A DNA stretch of 64,000 bases, from positions 62,001 to 126,000 of the forward strand of contig JALHMH010000003.1 in NCBI GenBank assembly GCA_022844165.1. Direction: 5' to 3'. The notes under the pieces were generated by a model. The model saw only the letters and a list, made by a program, of their open reading frames with translations, did no database searches and was not told the origin of the DNA. This DNA is from Lysobacterales bacterium (GTDB lineage Bacteria > Pseudomonadota > Gammaproteobacteria > Xanthomonadales > SZUA-5). Below are positions 53,389 through 62,861 of the stretch, one piece after another. A program made the position numbers and the translations under genes. How positions within the stretch are numbered: the first letter of the stretch is position 1; each line of letters starts with the position of its first letter.

Positions 53389-55162
53389 CGTCGGCTTCGA
53401 ACAAAGCGATCAAATCGCGTCGCGCCTGATCGCTCGACTGAATCAGTGCCGACTCATCGTCGTGAACCAGATGCTGCTGAGCAAGCAATGCCTCATCGAA
53501 GGCGCGGAACCTTTCGACACGTTCGCTGGCAGTGGCGCTATCCAGGCCGAGTTCTTCGAGCACTTTTTGTGTCATTGACAGCGCACCGTGCAGCGTCTCG
53601 CGAATAATGAAGTCGATGCCAAGATCCATCAACTTGAATGCGTGTTGTCGATTGCGCGCCCGAGCGATGATCTTGACATGCGGGTAGAGCTTGCGCACGG
53701 TTCTCGCCACGCGCACCGAATGTTCGACATCGTCAATTGCCAGTACGAAAACCCTGGCATCGCCAACGCGTGCGGCGCGCAACAACTCCGGGCGCGCCGG
53801 GTCGCCGAAATACAAAGTGGAGCCAAAGCGGCGACTCAAGTCGACTTGTTCAGCAGACGGTTCGATGACGGTAAATGGCGTCTTTTGTGCCGAAAGCACA
53901 CGTCCCGGTACTTGACCGACACGCCCGAAGCCGGCGATGACGACCTGCGAATGGTGATCGGGTATGGCATCGAATTGCCGTTTGCTGGTGTGCGTATCCA
54001 ACTGGCGATCGGCAAACGCTGCAATGCCGAGCACGATGAACGGCGTGCAGGCCATGGCCAGGGCAACGACAAGATTGAGCAACCCGGCGAGATCCGCGCT
54101 GATCAAATTTGCGCCCTCTGCCGTGGCAAACACGACAAAGGCGAACTCCCCGCCAGAGGCCAGCATGGCGGCCAGAAACAGACTTTGTCGCTGCGAGTAG
54201 CCGAAACTGCGGCCGACCGCCCACATCACCAGCAGTTGCAGTGCGAGCACCGCGGCCAACAATCCCAGAATCATGCCCGGTGCAGAGTACAAACGCTGTA
54301 GTTCGAGGCTCATTCCTACGCTCATGAAGAACAAACCCAGCAGCAGTCCTTTGAACGGCTCGATATGCGATTCCAGTTCGTGGCGATACTCGGAATCGGC
54401 AAGCAATACACCAGCAAGAAAAGCACCAAGTCCCATCGATAGTCCCACCTGTTGCATCAGCAACGCCGTGCCGAGCACAACGAGCAGTGCCGCAGCACTG
54501 AACACCTCGACGCTGTCGGTCTTGGAGATCGCGCGAAAAACAGGCCGGAGAAGATAGCGCCCGGCCAGAATAACCAGCGCGATCGCGCCGAGTACCAGTA
54601 ACGCAGACAACCACGGGTCGCGCGTCGATCGCTGGATCTCACCTGCGGCAAGGAGCGGGATCAAGGCCACCACGGGCACGGCGACCAGATCCTGGAACAA
54701 AAACACGCCGAAGCTGCCGCGACCATGTTCGGCTGTCAGTTCACCGCGCTCGGCGAGAATCTGAACCCCAAACGCTGTCGACGACAACGCCAGGCCAAAG
54801 CCGGCAATCCATGCCGCGGCGGTCGGCAATCCCATCCACCAGCCAGCTGTCGCAAAGATCCCGGTCACGAGCAGCATTTGCGATGCGCCCAGACCAAGCA
54901 AAACACGCCGCATCAGCCACAGGCGCTGCGGTGACAACTCCAGGCCGAGCACAAACAGCAGCATGACAACACCGATCTCAGAAAAAGTGAGCAGTGTCTC
55001 CGGGTCCGACACGAGATTGAATGCTTCCGGGCCAACGAGCACGCCAGCAATCAAATAGCCGAGCACCGCGCCCATCTTGGCTTTCTTGCTGATCACGACA
55101 GCCAGAATGGCAGCGGCGAGAAACACCACCGCGTAGAGCAGGAAACCATGAGCGTCGTGCAT
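53366..55162 (-). CDS. Kef-type monovalent cation:proton antiporter with TrkA-N domain
   Basis: 598 residues. About twelve helices of the CPA2 exchanger domain fill residues 1-385 (LGYLIAGVLVGPEAF, GLELSPQRLW, FGLALSSTAFGVQIL, FQDLVAVPVV, LGAFLAGVLLADSEYRHELE, FFMSVGMSLEL). A cytoplasmic RCK/TrkA-N nucleotide-binding domain follows with VVIAGFGRVGQ, GDPARPELLRAARV and AIDDVEHSVRVARTVRKLYP. The family includes KefB/KefC, which release K+ under electrophile stress, and related K+/H+ antiporters; the glutathione-gating residues cannot be judged here, so the exact subtype is left open. Confidence 0.9.
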   Translation of the reverse strand: MHDAHGFLLYAVVFLAAAILAVVISKKAKMGAVLGYLIAGVLVGPEAFNLVSDPETLLTFSEIGVVMLLFVLGLELSPQRLWLMRRVLLGLGASQMLLVTGIFATAGWWMGLPTAAAWIAGFGLALSSTAFGVQILAERGELTAEHGRGSFGVFLFQDLVAVPVVALIPLLAAGEIQRSTRDPWLSALLVLGAIALVILAGRYLLRPVFRAISKTDSVEVFSAAALLVVLGTALLMQQVGLSMGLGAFLAGVLLADSEYRHELESHIEPFKGLLLGLFFMSVGMSLELQRLYSAPGMILGLLAAVLALQLLVMWAVGRSFGYSQRQSLFLAAMLASGGEFAFVVFATAEGANLISADLAGLLNLVVALAMACTPFIVLGIAAFADRQLDTHTSKRQFDAIPDHHSQVVIAGFGRVGQVPGRVLSAQKTPFTVIEPSAEQVDLSRRFGSTLYFGDPARPELLRAARVGDARVFVLAIDDVEHSVRVARTVRKLYPHVKIIARARNRQHAFKLMDLGIDFIIRETLHGALSMTQKVLEELGLDSATASERVERFRAFDEALLAQQHLVHDDESALIQSSDQARRDLIALFEADDALRQAP

Positions 55163-55432
55163 GGGTGCGCCGGGGAAGTGGATGTCAGCAGTCTACCGTG
55201 CGCGGATGTGTGATTGACTACCCGAGGCTTCGCCTCAGACCGCCGAGCACGGTTGGCTTCTCTCGACGGCGTATACAAGGATCATGGCTAAAGCCATCCG
55301 CAAAAAACGAAAGTTGTGCGGCCATGATCGTTGCGGAAATCTCCGATTTCCCAAACTCCCCGACGGCATAGCCGCCGGTCGTTCGGCTCGGTACGCGCCT
55401 TGCGGCGCGTCATCACTCGATGCTGAGTTTTT
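55163..55432. repeat. Hairpin-rich intergenic region without a gene
   Basis: Between two minus-strand genes. Several small inverted repeats occur in a row: GAGGC-TTC-GCCTC near 55222, ATGGCT/AGCCAT near 55284, a GGC-rich stem near 55367 and GCGCC-TTGC-GGCGC near 55397. No convincing open frame or RNA gene is seen. One hairpin probably terminates the upstream M23 gene. Confidence 0.5.
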
Positions 55433-56365
55433 TCAACGAATGGCAGCAACGAACTGCTTAGGGTTGACCGGCTTGCCTTCGAACCAAACTTCAAAGTGCA
55501 CATGCGTTCCGGTGGCGCGGCCCGTCGCACCCAACTTCCCGATCAACTGGCCGGCTTGCACGACATCGCCCAGATCCACAAGATTCTTGTCATTGTGCGC
55601 GTAGCGGGTAACGTAACCATTGCCATGATCAATGTCGATCATGTTGCCGTAGGCCGGGTGGCGCCCCGAGAATGCAACAACGCCAGTGGCGACACTCAAC
55701 ACATCTGCGCCTTTGACGCCGTCGAAATCGATGCCCGAATGGAAAGCACGGCGACCAGAAATGGGGTCGACGCGATAGCCAAAGTGGGATGAGACGAATC
55801 CGGTACGGACGGGCATTCCAGCGGGCATGAACTCTGCCTCAAGGTCCCGGTCGACAAGCAGCGTTTCGAGGATGCCAAGTTGTTCGGCTTGCACGTTGAA
55901 CTGCTGACGTAACTTATCAAGCGAGTCGTTGAACTCAGGCGCCAGAAATCCCTCTTCGAGCGGCAGCTGATTCTCCGGGCCACCCACATCGGGCAATTCG
56001 CTGAAGTTGAATTCGCCGTCCTCGAGCTTGCCCATCCGCGTCAGTCGAAGGCCCAGCGCATTGAGGCGCGCCGCATGTGCCTGCAACTCGCCAAGTTGCA
56101 TTGCCAGGGCGTTGAGATCGCGTTTTGCCTTGGCTTCGGTTTCATCGAGTTGCGCTTGCTGCGCGAGAAGTTTGCCGCGCATTTCAGCCAAATCGCCACT
56201 GCTGGCCATATCGCCCTGGAGCGCTCGCCCTGCCCAGAAACCGCAGCCAACCAGCAGCGCCAACATACTCACGCCGATGGCCCCGAGTGCCACCCGAATC
56301 CGTGGACAGGTCAATGAAATGACCTTGGAACCAACGCGCGTGCCGCCTGTCAAAATAATGTTCAT
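55433..56365 (-). CDS. M23-family metallopeptidase with coiled coil (peptidoglycan hydrolase or amidase activator)
   Basis: 310 residues. A short cytoplasmic N-terminus and one membrane helix (IRVALGAIGVSMLALLVGCGFWAG) anchor it in the inner membrane; a periplasmic coiled coil (about 60-110) leads to a C-terminal LytM/M23 domain with the Zn ligands in HSGIDFDG and HVHFEVWFEG, plus SSHFGYRVDPISGRRAFH and GHPAYGNMIDIDHGNGYVTRYAH-type sequence. Zn-ligand motifs appear intact, so it may be catalytic. Start at MNIILTGGTRVG. Divergent from DUF721 with about 60 bp between; the M23-DUF721-lpxC grouping is common in gammaproteobacteria. Confidence 0.9.
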   Translation of the reverse strand: MNIILTGGTRVGSKVISLTCPRIRVALGAIGVSMLALLVGCGFWAGRALQGDMASSGDLAEMRGKLLAQQAQLDETEAKAKRDLNALAMQLGELQAHAARLNALGLRLTRMGKLEDGEFNFSELPDVGGPENQLPLEEGFLAPEFNDSLDKLRQQFNVQAEQLGILETLLVDRDLEAEFMPAGMPVRTGFVSSHFGYRVDPISGRRAFHSGIDFDGVKGADVLSVATGVVAFSGRHPAYGNMIDIDHGNGYVTRYAHNDKNLVDLGDVVQAGQLIGKLGATGRATGTHVHFEVWFEGKPVNPKQFVAAIR

Positions 56366-56424
56366 GTCAAACCTGCTCTCAAGTGCCTTCGCCGGTGCGC
56401 GCCTGGACATCCAACAGAGCCGAT

Positions 56425-56727
56425 ATGCCCCGTTATCCCGCGTTAGCTGATGTACTCCAGGACATGCCAATCGTTGCCTCGCTTGTGGAAAAAGCGCGGC
56501 TGCTGGAGGTGTGGGACCAACGCTTGCGCGCGCTCCTGCCCCCCCGACTCGCATCCGAGTGCCAACTTGCCAATGTGCGCAAGGGGCAACTCGTGTTCCT
56601 GGCGCAATCACCCGCGTGGGCGTCCAAACTGCGCCTTTTGAGCCGACAACTCCTCGACGAGGCGAATGACAACCTCGGTCTCGAAGTACAGCGGCTCACC
56701 GTGAAGGTCGCTCGCCCTGATGCATGA
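56425..56727 (+). CDS. DUF721/DciA-like protein
   Basis: 100 residues. The pattern matches DUF721: an N-terminal helix, LLEVWDQRLRALLPPRLASECQ, then the KGQLVFLAQSPAWASKLRLLSRQLLDEAN core, where WAS.L..L...LL is the family hallmark. DciA, a member of this family, is the ancestral loader of the DnaB replicative helicase; short versions like this one keep only the core domain. Start at MPRYPALADVL; a GTG 42 nt upstream is in frame but unlikely. It converges on lpxC. Confidence 0.82.
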   Translation: MPRYPALADVLQDMPIVASLVEKARLLEVWDQRLRALLPPRLASECQLANVRKGQLVFLAQSPAWASKLRLLSRQLLDEANDNLGLEVQRLTVKVARPDA

Positions 56728-56782
56728 ACCCCGTGCATCAACACAACCGACCCAAGTGCATTGCCCGTTGACTTGCGCAATG

Positions 56783-56839
56783 TGACCGGTGGTGAACCGG
56801 TCAAGATGGCCTCACTGGCCGTTCGACTTCCGTGTCGAA
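56783..56839. terminator. Hairpin group between convergent DUF721 and lpxC genes
   Basis: TGACCGGT/ACCGGTCA (56783-56790 with 56796-56803), GGCC/GGCC just after it, and TTCGAC/GTCGAA (56822-56827 with 56834-56839). A further stem CCGTCG/CGACGG lies at 56880-56897, closer to lpxC. Likely bidirectional termination, though T-tracts are weak. Confidence 0.5.
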
Positions 56840-56913
56840 TGCTTCCAATTTGTCCTGATTATTCTTCGGTGTGTAACTACCGTCGGGCAGACGACGGATG
56901 ATTCCCTCGTGGA

Positions 56914-57825
56914 TCAGACCGCCTGGGCCGGATGCGCGTAAGAAATCGGTACCTCTTCGGGACGATCGAAAACGACCTCTTCCCAGGCACTCTCGTCGGC
57001 CACGAGGGCTCGCAAGAGCTTGTTGTTCAGGAAATGACCGGACTTGTGCCCGTAGAACGCGCCGATCAGGCTGTGCCCTAACAAGTACAAGTCGCCGATC
57101 GCATCCAGGATCTTGTGTTTGACAAACTCATCTTCGTAGCGCAAGCCGTCTTCGTTGAGCACGCGGTAGTCGTCGAGCACAATGGCGTTGTCCATTGAAC
57201 CGCCGAGCACCAGGTTCCGCTCACGCAGCATCTCCAGATCGCGCATGAAACCGAAGGTCCGGGCGCGGCTCACTTCTTTGACGAACGAGGTCGTCGAAAA
57301 ATCAATCTCCGCGGAACACGAGCGTTGCGAGAACGCCGGGTGATCGAACTCAATCGAGAATCCCACCTTGAACCCATCGAATGGTTCGAAACGAGCCCAC
57401 TTGTCGCCGTCGCGAACGACAATCTCTTTGCGGATCCGAATAAAGCGTTTGTGCGCATCCTGCTCTTCGATACCGGCAGATTGAAGCAAAAATACGAACG
57501 GGCCAGCGCTGCCGTCCATGATCGGCACTTCGGCAGCCGACAAATCGACATAGGCGTTATCGATACCCAGGCCCGCAAACGCACTCAAGAGGTGCTCGAT
57601 CGTCTGCACGCGCACGCCGTCTTTGACGAGTGCCGTCGACAGGGAGGTATCGCCGACGTTTTCGGCGCGTGCCAGGAGACAGACCGGATCTTTAAGATCG
57701 GTGCGACGAAACACAATGCCCGTGTTGACGGCAGCCGGCCGAAGCGTCATGTAGACCTTCTGGCCCGAATGAATACCTACGCCCGTTGCGCGAATGACGT
57801 TCTTCAACGTGCGTTGTCGAATCAT
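56914..57825 (-). CDS. lpxC: UDP-3-O-acyl-N-acetylglucosamine deacetylase
   Basis: Zn-dependent cytoplasmic enzyme for the committed step of lipid A synthesis. 303 residues, the normal length. Motifs are [14 protein letters not shown] at the N-terminus, [21 protein letters not shown] (Zn ligand His), [10 protein letters not shown], and the C-terminal [14 protein letters not shown] and [10 protein letters not shown] segments holding two further Zn ligands and the catalytic His. Start at the ATG opening [11 protein letters not shown]. Usual neighbours ftsZ and secA are not in the window. Confidence 0.97.
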   Translation of the reverse strand: MIRQRTLKNVIRATGVGIHSGQKVYMTLRPAAVNTGIVFRRTDLKDPVCLLARAENVGDTSLSTALVKDGVRVQTIEHLLSAFAGLGIDNAYVDLSAAEVPIMDGSAGPFVFLLQSAGIEEQDAHKRFIRIRKEIVVRDGDKWARFEPFDGFKVGFSIEFDHPAFSQRSCSAEIDFSTTSFVKEVSRARTFGFMRDLEMLRERNLVLGGSMDNAIVLDDYRVLNEDGLRYEDEFVKHKILDAIGDLYLLGHSLIGAFYGHKSGHFLNNKLLRALVADESAWEEVVFDRPEEVPISYAHPAQAV

Positions 57826-57901
57826 CGTGGAGGTCTACCTGGGGTGATACGGCGGCAGGAGGCTATCACACGGGTTTGGCGGAGAAAAGACATCCGCTGC
57901 G

Positions 57902-57928
57902 ATTGGCGCAACAAAGTGTTGCGCCAAT
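57902..57928 (-). terminator. Perfect 11-bp-stem hairpin downstream of yidC
   Basis: ATTGGCGCAAC (57902-57912), 5-nt loop, GTTGCGCCAAT (57918-57928), between the yidC stop and the lpxC start on the minus strand. Likely the yidC terminator; a TCTTTT stretch follows about 12 nt later on that strand rather than directly. Confidence 0.6.
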
Positions 57929-57952
57929 GCGACAAAGCGGCCAAACGTGGCG

Positions 57953-59638
57953 CTACTTTGTTGCCTCAATGCGCTTGGTGATAACCACCTGCTGGATCAG
58001 GCCCAGCACGCCGTTCGCCAGCCAGTACAGAACCAGCCCTGCCGGAAAGATCGCGAACATCACACCCATGATCAGCGGCATCGTTTGAAAGATGCGTTTC
58101 TGGATGGGATCCATGCCGGGCATCGGCGTGAGTTTTTGCGTGTACCACATCACTGCGGCGTTCAAGATCGGCAACACATACAGCGGATCGCGCACGGACA
58201 GGTCCTGAATCCACCCAAAGAACGGCGCCTGACGCAGCTCCACCGCTTCGAAGATCACCCAGTACAAGGCAAAGAACACTGGCAATTGCAGCAATAGCGG
58301 CAGACATCCGCCCAGAGGGTTGACCTTTTCTTGCTTAAAGAGGTCCATCTGCGCCTGCGCCATCTTCTGGCGATCATCGCCGTAGCGTTCTTTCAGCGCC
58401 TCAAGACGCGGCTGCAGCTTGCGCATTCTGGCCATCGAGCGGTACTGCGACTCGCTCAAACGATAAAACGCCAGTTTCACCAGCAATGTCAGCAGGATGA
58501 TGGCGACCCCCCAGTTGCCAACCAGCTTGTACAGCCAGCTCATCAACCAAAAAAGCGGCGCCGCGATGAACGCAATAATTCCGTAGTCGACTGTGTACTG
58601 CAGACCCTCGGCGACGTTCGGCAGCGCTTCCTGCAGTTTTGGACCTAAGTAAAGCGATGCGCCCACGCTGGCCGAAGCGCCTGGCGCTACTTTCAGCACT
58701 GGCGTCATTTGTCGCATGACATAGCGCGGATTGGCGGTGCCTGCGTCGAGTATTGCGGTGGAGTAAGTCGTTTGCTCGTTTTTGCCAGGTACAAAGGCGC
58801 CCACAAAATAGTGTTGCTGCATCGCCGACCAGCCGCCCGCGACTGTTCTGGAATACGGCGTATCGGCGAAGTCGCCGAAGGGCAGTTTCTGGAAGTACTC
58901 ATCGGGCGTATAAACCGCCGCGCCGACATAAGCGTAAAGCTCCGGATCATTGAATGCGAACATGCTCGGTGCCGGCGGCGGCACGCGCAACATCTGCCGG
59001 TATTGGCTGCCGCTCCACTCGCTGGCACTTTGGTTGTCGACCTCATGGCGCACGCCCACCACAAAACTGCCCCGCGCCAGCGTCAATACCTTGCGCACCA
59101 GGATCCCGTCCGGGTCTCGCCAGGTGAACGGCACGTCCAAGGTGGACTGGCCTTCGGCGAGCGCGAAACGATCGCCTTCGATCTCGAACTGCGCATTGTG
59201 ATCCGGCGCCGACCGGCTGGACGACACCAAACCCGACTGCACGACGAACAGGCGGCTTGGGTCTTCATTCAGTAGCTTAACCGGCGCGTTTTTCTGTTGC
59301 AGACTGAGCGGGTAGGTCAGCAGTTCGGCAATCCGAATTTCCGCCCCACGGGTCGAAACCGTCAAACGCAATACGTCGTTCTCGATCGTGACGCGACGGT
59401 CAGAAGCGGCCTGGGCTGGCACCATCGGCGCTTCGGGCGACGAGGACATCGTCGGCGCCGCCGGCACACCATCGCTGACCGCCGGCGCCACTGGGACGTC
59501 GCCGCCCGAACCCACAGGCCCTGCCTCGGCAGACTGCGGCTCTTGTGGTCGCGGCCCGTAGTCGCGTTGCCAGGCAGCCCATAACTGCATGCCCACCAAT
59601 GCAATACCCAGCAGCAAGAAAATTCTCAAATTACTCAT
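57953..59638 (-). CDS. yidC: Membrane protein insertase YidC
   Basis: Inserts and folds inner-membrane proteins alone or with SecYEG. 561 residues, typical of the gram-negative form: an N-terminal signal-anchor helix (IFLLLGIALVGMQLWAAW), a Pro/Ala-rich linker, a large periplasmic beta-sandwich domain (about 85-340), and five conserved helices at the C-terminus with WGVAIILLTLLVKLAFYRLSESQY in the core, MARMRKLQPRLEALKERYGDD in the coiled cytoplasmic loop, and NPLGGCLPLLLQLPVFFALYWVIFEAVELRQAPF. It lies 62 bp after rnpA; the yidD gene often between them is missing. Confidence 0.97.
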   Translation of the reverse strand: MSNLRIFLLLGIALVGMQLWAAWQRDYGPRPQEPQSAEAGPVGSGGDVPVAPAVSDGVPAAPTMSSSPEAPMVPAQAASDRRVTIENDVLRLTVSTRGAEIRIAELLTYPLSLQQKNAPVKLLNEDPSRLFVVQSGLVSSSRSAPDHNAQFEIEGDRFALAEGQSTLDVPFTWRDPDGILVRKVLTLARGSFVVGVRHEVDNQSASEWSGSQYRQMLRVPPPAPSMFAFNDPELYAYVGAAVYTPDEYFQKLPFGDFADTPYSRTVAGGWSAMQQHYFVGAFVPGKNEQTTYSTAILDAGTANPRYVMRQMTPVLKVAPGASASVGASLYLGPKLQEALPNVAEGLQYTVDYGIIAFIAAPLFWLMSWLYKLVGNWGVAIILLTLLVKLAFYRLSESQYRSMARMRKLQPRLEALKERYGDDRQKMAQAQMDLFKQEKVNPLGGCLPLLLQLPVFFALYWVIFEAVELRQAPFFGWIQDLSVRDPLYVLPILNAAVMWYTQKLTPMPGMDPIQKRIFQTMPLIMGVMFAIFPAGLVLYWLANGVLGLIQQVVITKRIEATK

Positions 59639-59700
59639 CGCGTCGACAGTTCCTGGTTCTGCGGCTCGGTTACCCTTGATTGCTCAGCGGCCAACTGAGG

Positions 59701-60048
59701 TCACAGGGTCATCTGCAGTCTCGCAAACAGCGCATCGAGATCGGCTCGCAACGACCGACGGTCGCCGCGGCTGACTTCGCGCCCTGGTGCGATCACAATA
59801 TCCACACTCGGCAGACGTTCCCTGGCCTGCCGAAAGGCCTCGCGACCCAAACGCTTGACAAGATTGCGGTCGTGGGCGGCCGGCAGATGCTTCTTGCCAA
59901 CGGCAAACCCAATGCGCGCGGATTGAAGTCCGTTGGCATGCACGACAGCCATAAAAAAACGGCCGCGTTCACGGCGGCCGAGTTGAAACGTTGCGTCGAA
60001 TTCTTCAGGCTTCAGCAGTCGGACGCTGCGCGGAAAGGCGCGCGACAC
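59701..60048 (-). CDS. rnpA: Ribonuclease P protein component
   Basis: Protein subunit of RNase P, which trims the 5' leader of tRNA precursors. 115 residues starting at GTG; FPRSVRLLKPEEFDATF at the N-terminus, RIGFAVGKKHLPAAHDRNLVKRLGREAFRQAR in the centre (the RNxVKRxxRExFR signature), and VDIVIAPG near the end. It follows rpmH by 23 bp, the conserved order. Confidence 0.95.
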   Translation of the reverse strand: MSRAFPRSVRLLKPEEFDATFQLGRRERGRFFMAVVHANGLQSARIGFAVGKKHLPAAHDRNLVKRLGREAFRQARERLPSVDIVIAPGREVSRGDRRSLRADLDALFARLQMTL

Positions 60049-60071
60049 AGCAACGAAGCCCCGGCGCGCGG

Positions 60072-60206
60072 TTAAGGAATGAGCTTGTGGCGGCCTTTCG
60101 CACGGCGGCGGTTCAGCACCGCTCGACCAGTCTTAGTGGCCATGCGAGCGCGAAACCCATGGGTACGAGCTCTCTTGAGATTACTGGGCTGAAACGTGCG
60201 CTTCAC
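60072..60206 (-). CDS. rpmH: 50S ribosomal protein L34
   Basis: 44 residues, highly basic, almost the textbook sequence: [20 protein letters not shown], then [20 protein letters not shown]. The start is a GTG with GGAG 5 nt upstream (minus strand). It leads the rpmH-rnpA-yidC operon. The gene upstream is a divergent phospholipase D-family gene, not dnaA. Confidence 0.97.
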   Translation of the reverse strand: MKRTFQPSNLKRARTHGFRARMATKTGRAVLNRRRAKGRHKLIP

Positions 60207-60242
60207 GGCAACTCCAACGAAATGAGCGAAGAAAAGAGCGGC

Positions 60243-60272
60243 ATAGTAGCGGTATGAACCTTGGCAAGTCAA
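60243..60272 (-). promoter_or_regulatory. Predicted sigma-70 promoter of rpmH-rnpA-yidC
   Basis: Minus strand -35 TTGACT (60272-60267), 18-bp spacer, -10 TACTAT (60248-60243), about 37 bp before the rpmH GTG. It overlaps the start codon of the divergent phospholipase D gene at 60254, so the two genes probably interfere or are coordinated. Confidence 0.7.
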
Positions 60273-61801
60273 AATTTCGCGGCTGGCGGTTAAGCATCGC
60301 GCTGGGTTGGATGTTGTTGGGCGCCTGCGCCCACATCGACTGGCGCGCGCAACCACAATCTGCATTGCCATCCGCGGCGGACGGCGAGATCGCGGCGAAC
60401 GTGGCGGCAATGAACCTCTCCAAGGGAGAGTCCAGCTTTCGATTGTTGCAGTCCAATAGCGACTCGCTGTTGCTCAAACTGGGCACGGCCGAACGTGCGA
60501 CGACCAGCCTGGACTTGCTCTATTACATGTGGCACAACGATGTCAGCGGGCAATTGCTCGCGGCCGAGGTGCTGCGCGCCGCCGACCGCGGCGTGCGCAT
60601 ACGCCTGTTAGTCGACGACACCTATCTGCGCGGTCTTGACCCCACCCTGAAGGTCATCGATAGACACGAGAACATCGAAATTCGCGTGTACAACCCCTAT
60701 CGCACGCGCGCCAACGTCTCGCTCAACGTATTCGAATTTGTGTTCACCGGCTTTCGGCCCAATCACCGAATGCATAACAAAGCCTGGATCGCCGATGGTC
60801 TGGTCGCGATCGTCGGCGGACGCAATATTGGCGATGAGTACTTTGGACTCGATGAGGGCTTTCACTTTCGGGACCTGGGCGTGCTGCTGACGGGCGAGGC
60901 AGCCACGGAAGCACAACTGGATTTCGATGCATACTGGAACGCATCGGTGGTGGTGCCGATCGCAGCTATCGAAGATGAGGTCCCGTCGAATCCGACGCTG
61001 GCACAAGCCAGGGAAACGCTGGAGGCCAGCCGCAGCCGCACCATCGCCGATGGTACCGTGGCCGCGCTGCACGCGTCGCCGCTGGTCGCGTCGTTGGGTA
61101 AGAGCGGGATGCATCGGGGCACGGCCGCCCTGATTTCGGATCCGGCCGATAAGTGGCTTCGCAACGACAAGGCGCCGGTCGGTGTCGCCGCAACCTTGGA
61201 GCGGACCATCGACCGTGCGGAGCGGGAAGTGATTTTGATCTCGCCTTATTTTGTGCCCGGCCAACGAGGCGCCAGATGGCTGGCATCGCTGGAGAAACGC
61301 GGTGTGCAAGTCAAGGTATTGACCAATTCGCTTAACGCCACGGACGTCGCCGCCGTACACGGCGGTTATGCCCGGTACCGCAAGCGTCTACTGAAAGCCG
61401 GCATCGAAATCCACGAGCTGAAGCGCACGGCGGGCGCGCTGCCGATGGAGTCTTCGTTCCGCGGATCCTCGCGCGCCAGCCTGCATACCAAGGCGGCCAT
61501 CATCGACGGCGAGATCTCGTTCGTAGGTTCCTATAACCTCGATCCGCGCTCCATGTGGCTCAATACCGAAATGGGCGTGCTGATCGACGATGCGGCCTTC
61601 GCCAGACAAGTGCGCGAACACTACGAACTGGCCCTGCTTCCCGGTGCCAGCTTCGAACTTGGCCTCGACGGAAGTCGCCTTGTTTGGACGGAAATCAAAG
61701 ACGGCAAGGTTGTCACACACTACCGCGAGCCAACACGCAGCTGGTCGCGACGCATCGTCAGTTTTCTGGCGCGGGTTCTGCCGGTGGAGCGGCACTTGTA
61801 G
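60254..61801 (+). CDS. Phospholipase D-family lipoprotein (cardiolipin synthase ClsC-like)
   Basis: 515 residues. The N-terminus is a lipoprotein signal with lipobox LGAC (Cys near residue 17-18), implying a periplasm-facing lipid anchor. Two PLD domains each hold a full HxKxxxxD motif: HNKAWIADG followed by [10 protein letters not shown], and HTKAAIIDG followed by GSYNLDPRS, so a complete two-His active site is present. The layout is that of the ClsC/YmdC group, which makes cardiolipin from phosphatidylglycerol and phosphatidylethanolamine in E. coli. Other PLD-type hydrolases with lipoboxes exist, so substrate is inferred. Confidence 0.88.
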   Translation: MNLGKSKFRGWRLSIALGWMLLGACAHIDWRAQPQSALPSAADGEIAANVAAMNLSKGESSFRLLQSNSDSLLLKLGTAERATTSLDLLYYMWHNDVSGQLLAAEVLRAADRGVRIRLLVDDTYLRGLDPTLKVIDRHENIEIRVYNPYRTRANVSLNVFEFVFTGFRPNHRMHNKAWIADGLVAIVGGRNIGDEYFGLDEGFHFRDLGVLLTGEAATEAQLDFDAYWNASVVVPIAAIEDEVPSNPTLAQARETLEASRSRTIADGTVAALHASPLVASLGKSGMHRGTAALISDPADKWLRNDKAPVGVAATLERTIDRAEREVILISPYFVPGQRGARWLASLEKRGVQVKVLTNSLNATDVAAVHGGYARYRKRLLKAGIEIHELKRTAGALPMESSFRGSSRASLHTKAAIIDGEISFVGSYNLDPRSMWLNTEMGVLIDDAAFARQVREHYELALLPGASFELGLDGSRLVWTEIKDGKVVTHYREPTRSWSRRIVSFLARVLPVERHL

Positions 61802-61839
61802 CCTGCGATAAACGGGCCGCGACGGCGGTCGCTGGGCAC

Positions 61840-62124
61840 CTATAAGAGGCTATGACGAATTGCCGCGGCGGCTTGTTCATCGAGCGCATCATTGCGCGGG
61901 AATTGCAGGTGATATCCGAGTTTGTCGATGTTCGCGATGACCACTGCCGCCTCGACCTGGGCCAGTTTACGTTCGGGCGTCAAGACGAAGCGTAGTGATT
62001 CGCACAACTCGCCGAGCGCCTGCCTGAGCGCCGTCGGGAGCTTCTCCAGCGCGGCGGCATCGCGTACGTAAACATACGCGCCGAGACGCTTCTCGCTGCG
62101 AAACACGATGCACTCAAGGCTCAT
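61840..62124 (-). CDS. YcgL domain-containing protein
   Basis: 94 residues of the small YcgL family, found almost only in gammaproteobacteria; function unknown. It shows the family outline: an N-terminal CIVFRSEKRLGAYVYV strand pair, LRFVLTPERKLAQVEAAVVIANIDKLGYHLQFP in the centre. Start at MSLECIVF, which overlaps the glycosyltransferase stop by 4 nt; the frame is open further upstream in antisense-like sequence. Last gene of the POT-GT2-YcgL operon. Confidence 0.9.
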   Translation of the reverse strand: MSLECIVFRSEKRLGAYVYVRDAAALEKLPTALRQALGELCESLRFVLTPERKLAQVEAAVVIANIDKLGYHLQFPRNDALDEQAAAAIRHSLL

Positions 62125-62858
62125 TCCTCGATCACCTCTGCCATGGACGATCGGCGTCGCAGCCACATCACGCCTGCGATATCGACGAGGCCCACCCACA
62201 GTCGATCCCAAATGCCGTACTTGCTCACGCCGCCGGTGCGTGGTCGATGGCTGACCGCCACACTTTGCACCTGAAAGCCAGCACGCTGAAACAGTGCTGG
62301 CAGAAAGCGATGCATGTGGCTGAAGTATGGCAAGTCCAGGAACACCGCGCGCTGAAACAATTTCAAGCCACATCCGGTGTCTGGTGTGGCATCGCCCAGC
62401 GCAGCGCTGCGTGTCGCGTTGGCGATCTTCGACGACAGACGCCTGATCGCATGATCGTGGCGCCGTGAGCGCCAACCGGCAAACAGCCCCATTGTCGCCG
62501 ATGCCTCGTCGCGCGCTGTCAGCAAAGTGACGATATCCGCCGGATCATTCTGTCCATCGCCATCCAGCGTGACGACCCAAACCGCTCGGGCAGCCTTGAC
62601 GCCATTGCGCAGCGCGGTGCTCTGGCCAGCCCGCTGCAGATGGCGGATGACGCGTAACCAGGGATGCTCGCGTTTGAGCGACCGCAGCACCTGCAACGTA
62701 TCGTCGTTGCTGGCGTCGTCGACAAATATCACCTCGTAGTCGATGGCGGTACTGCGCATCGCCGCCATGATCTCGAAGAACAACGGCGCGACGTTGTCGC
62801 GCTCGTTGTGCACCGGGACGACCACCGAAAGTTGCACAGCATCGGTGCCGCCCGACAT
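62121..62858 (-). CDS. Family 2 glycosyltransferase (polyprenol-phosphate sugar transferase-like)
   Basis: 245 residues, a single GT-A domain with no C-terminal membrane helices. Motifs: SVVVPVHNERDNV at the N-terminus, IFVDDASNDDT, LDGDGQNDPADI (DxD-like metal site) and HRPRTGGVSKYG. The sequence resembles dolichol-phosphate mannosyltransferase/ArnC catalytic domains that transfer a sugar from a nucleotide donor to undecaprenyl phosphate; sugar and pathway cannot be told. It starts 3 bp after the transporter stop and overlaps ycgL by 4 nt. Confidence 0.87.
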   Translation of the reverse strand: MSGGTDAVQLSVVVPVHNERDNVAPLFFEIMAAMRSTAIDYEVIFVDDASNDDTLQVLRSLKREHPWLRVIRHLQRAGQSTALRNGVKAARAVWVVTLDGDGQNDPADIVTLLTARDEASATMGLFAGWRSRRHDHAIRRLSSKIANATRSAALGDATPDTGCGLKLFQRAVFLDLPYFSHMHRFLPALFQRAGFQVQSVAVSHRPRTGGVSKYGIWDRLWVGLVDIAGVMWLRRRSSMAEVIEE

Positions 62859-62861
62859 CGG

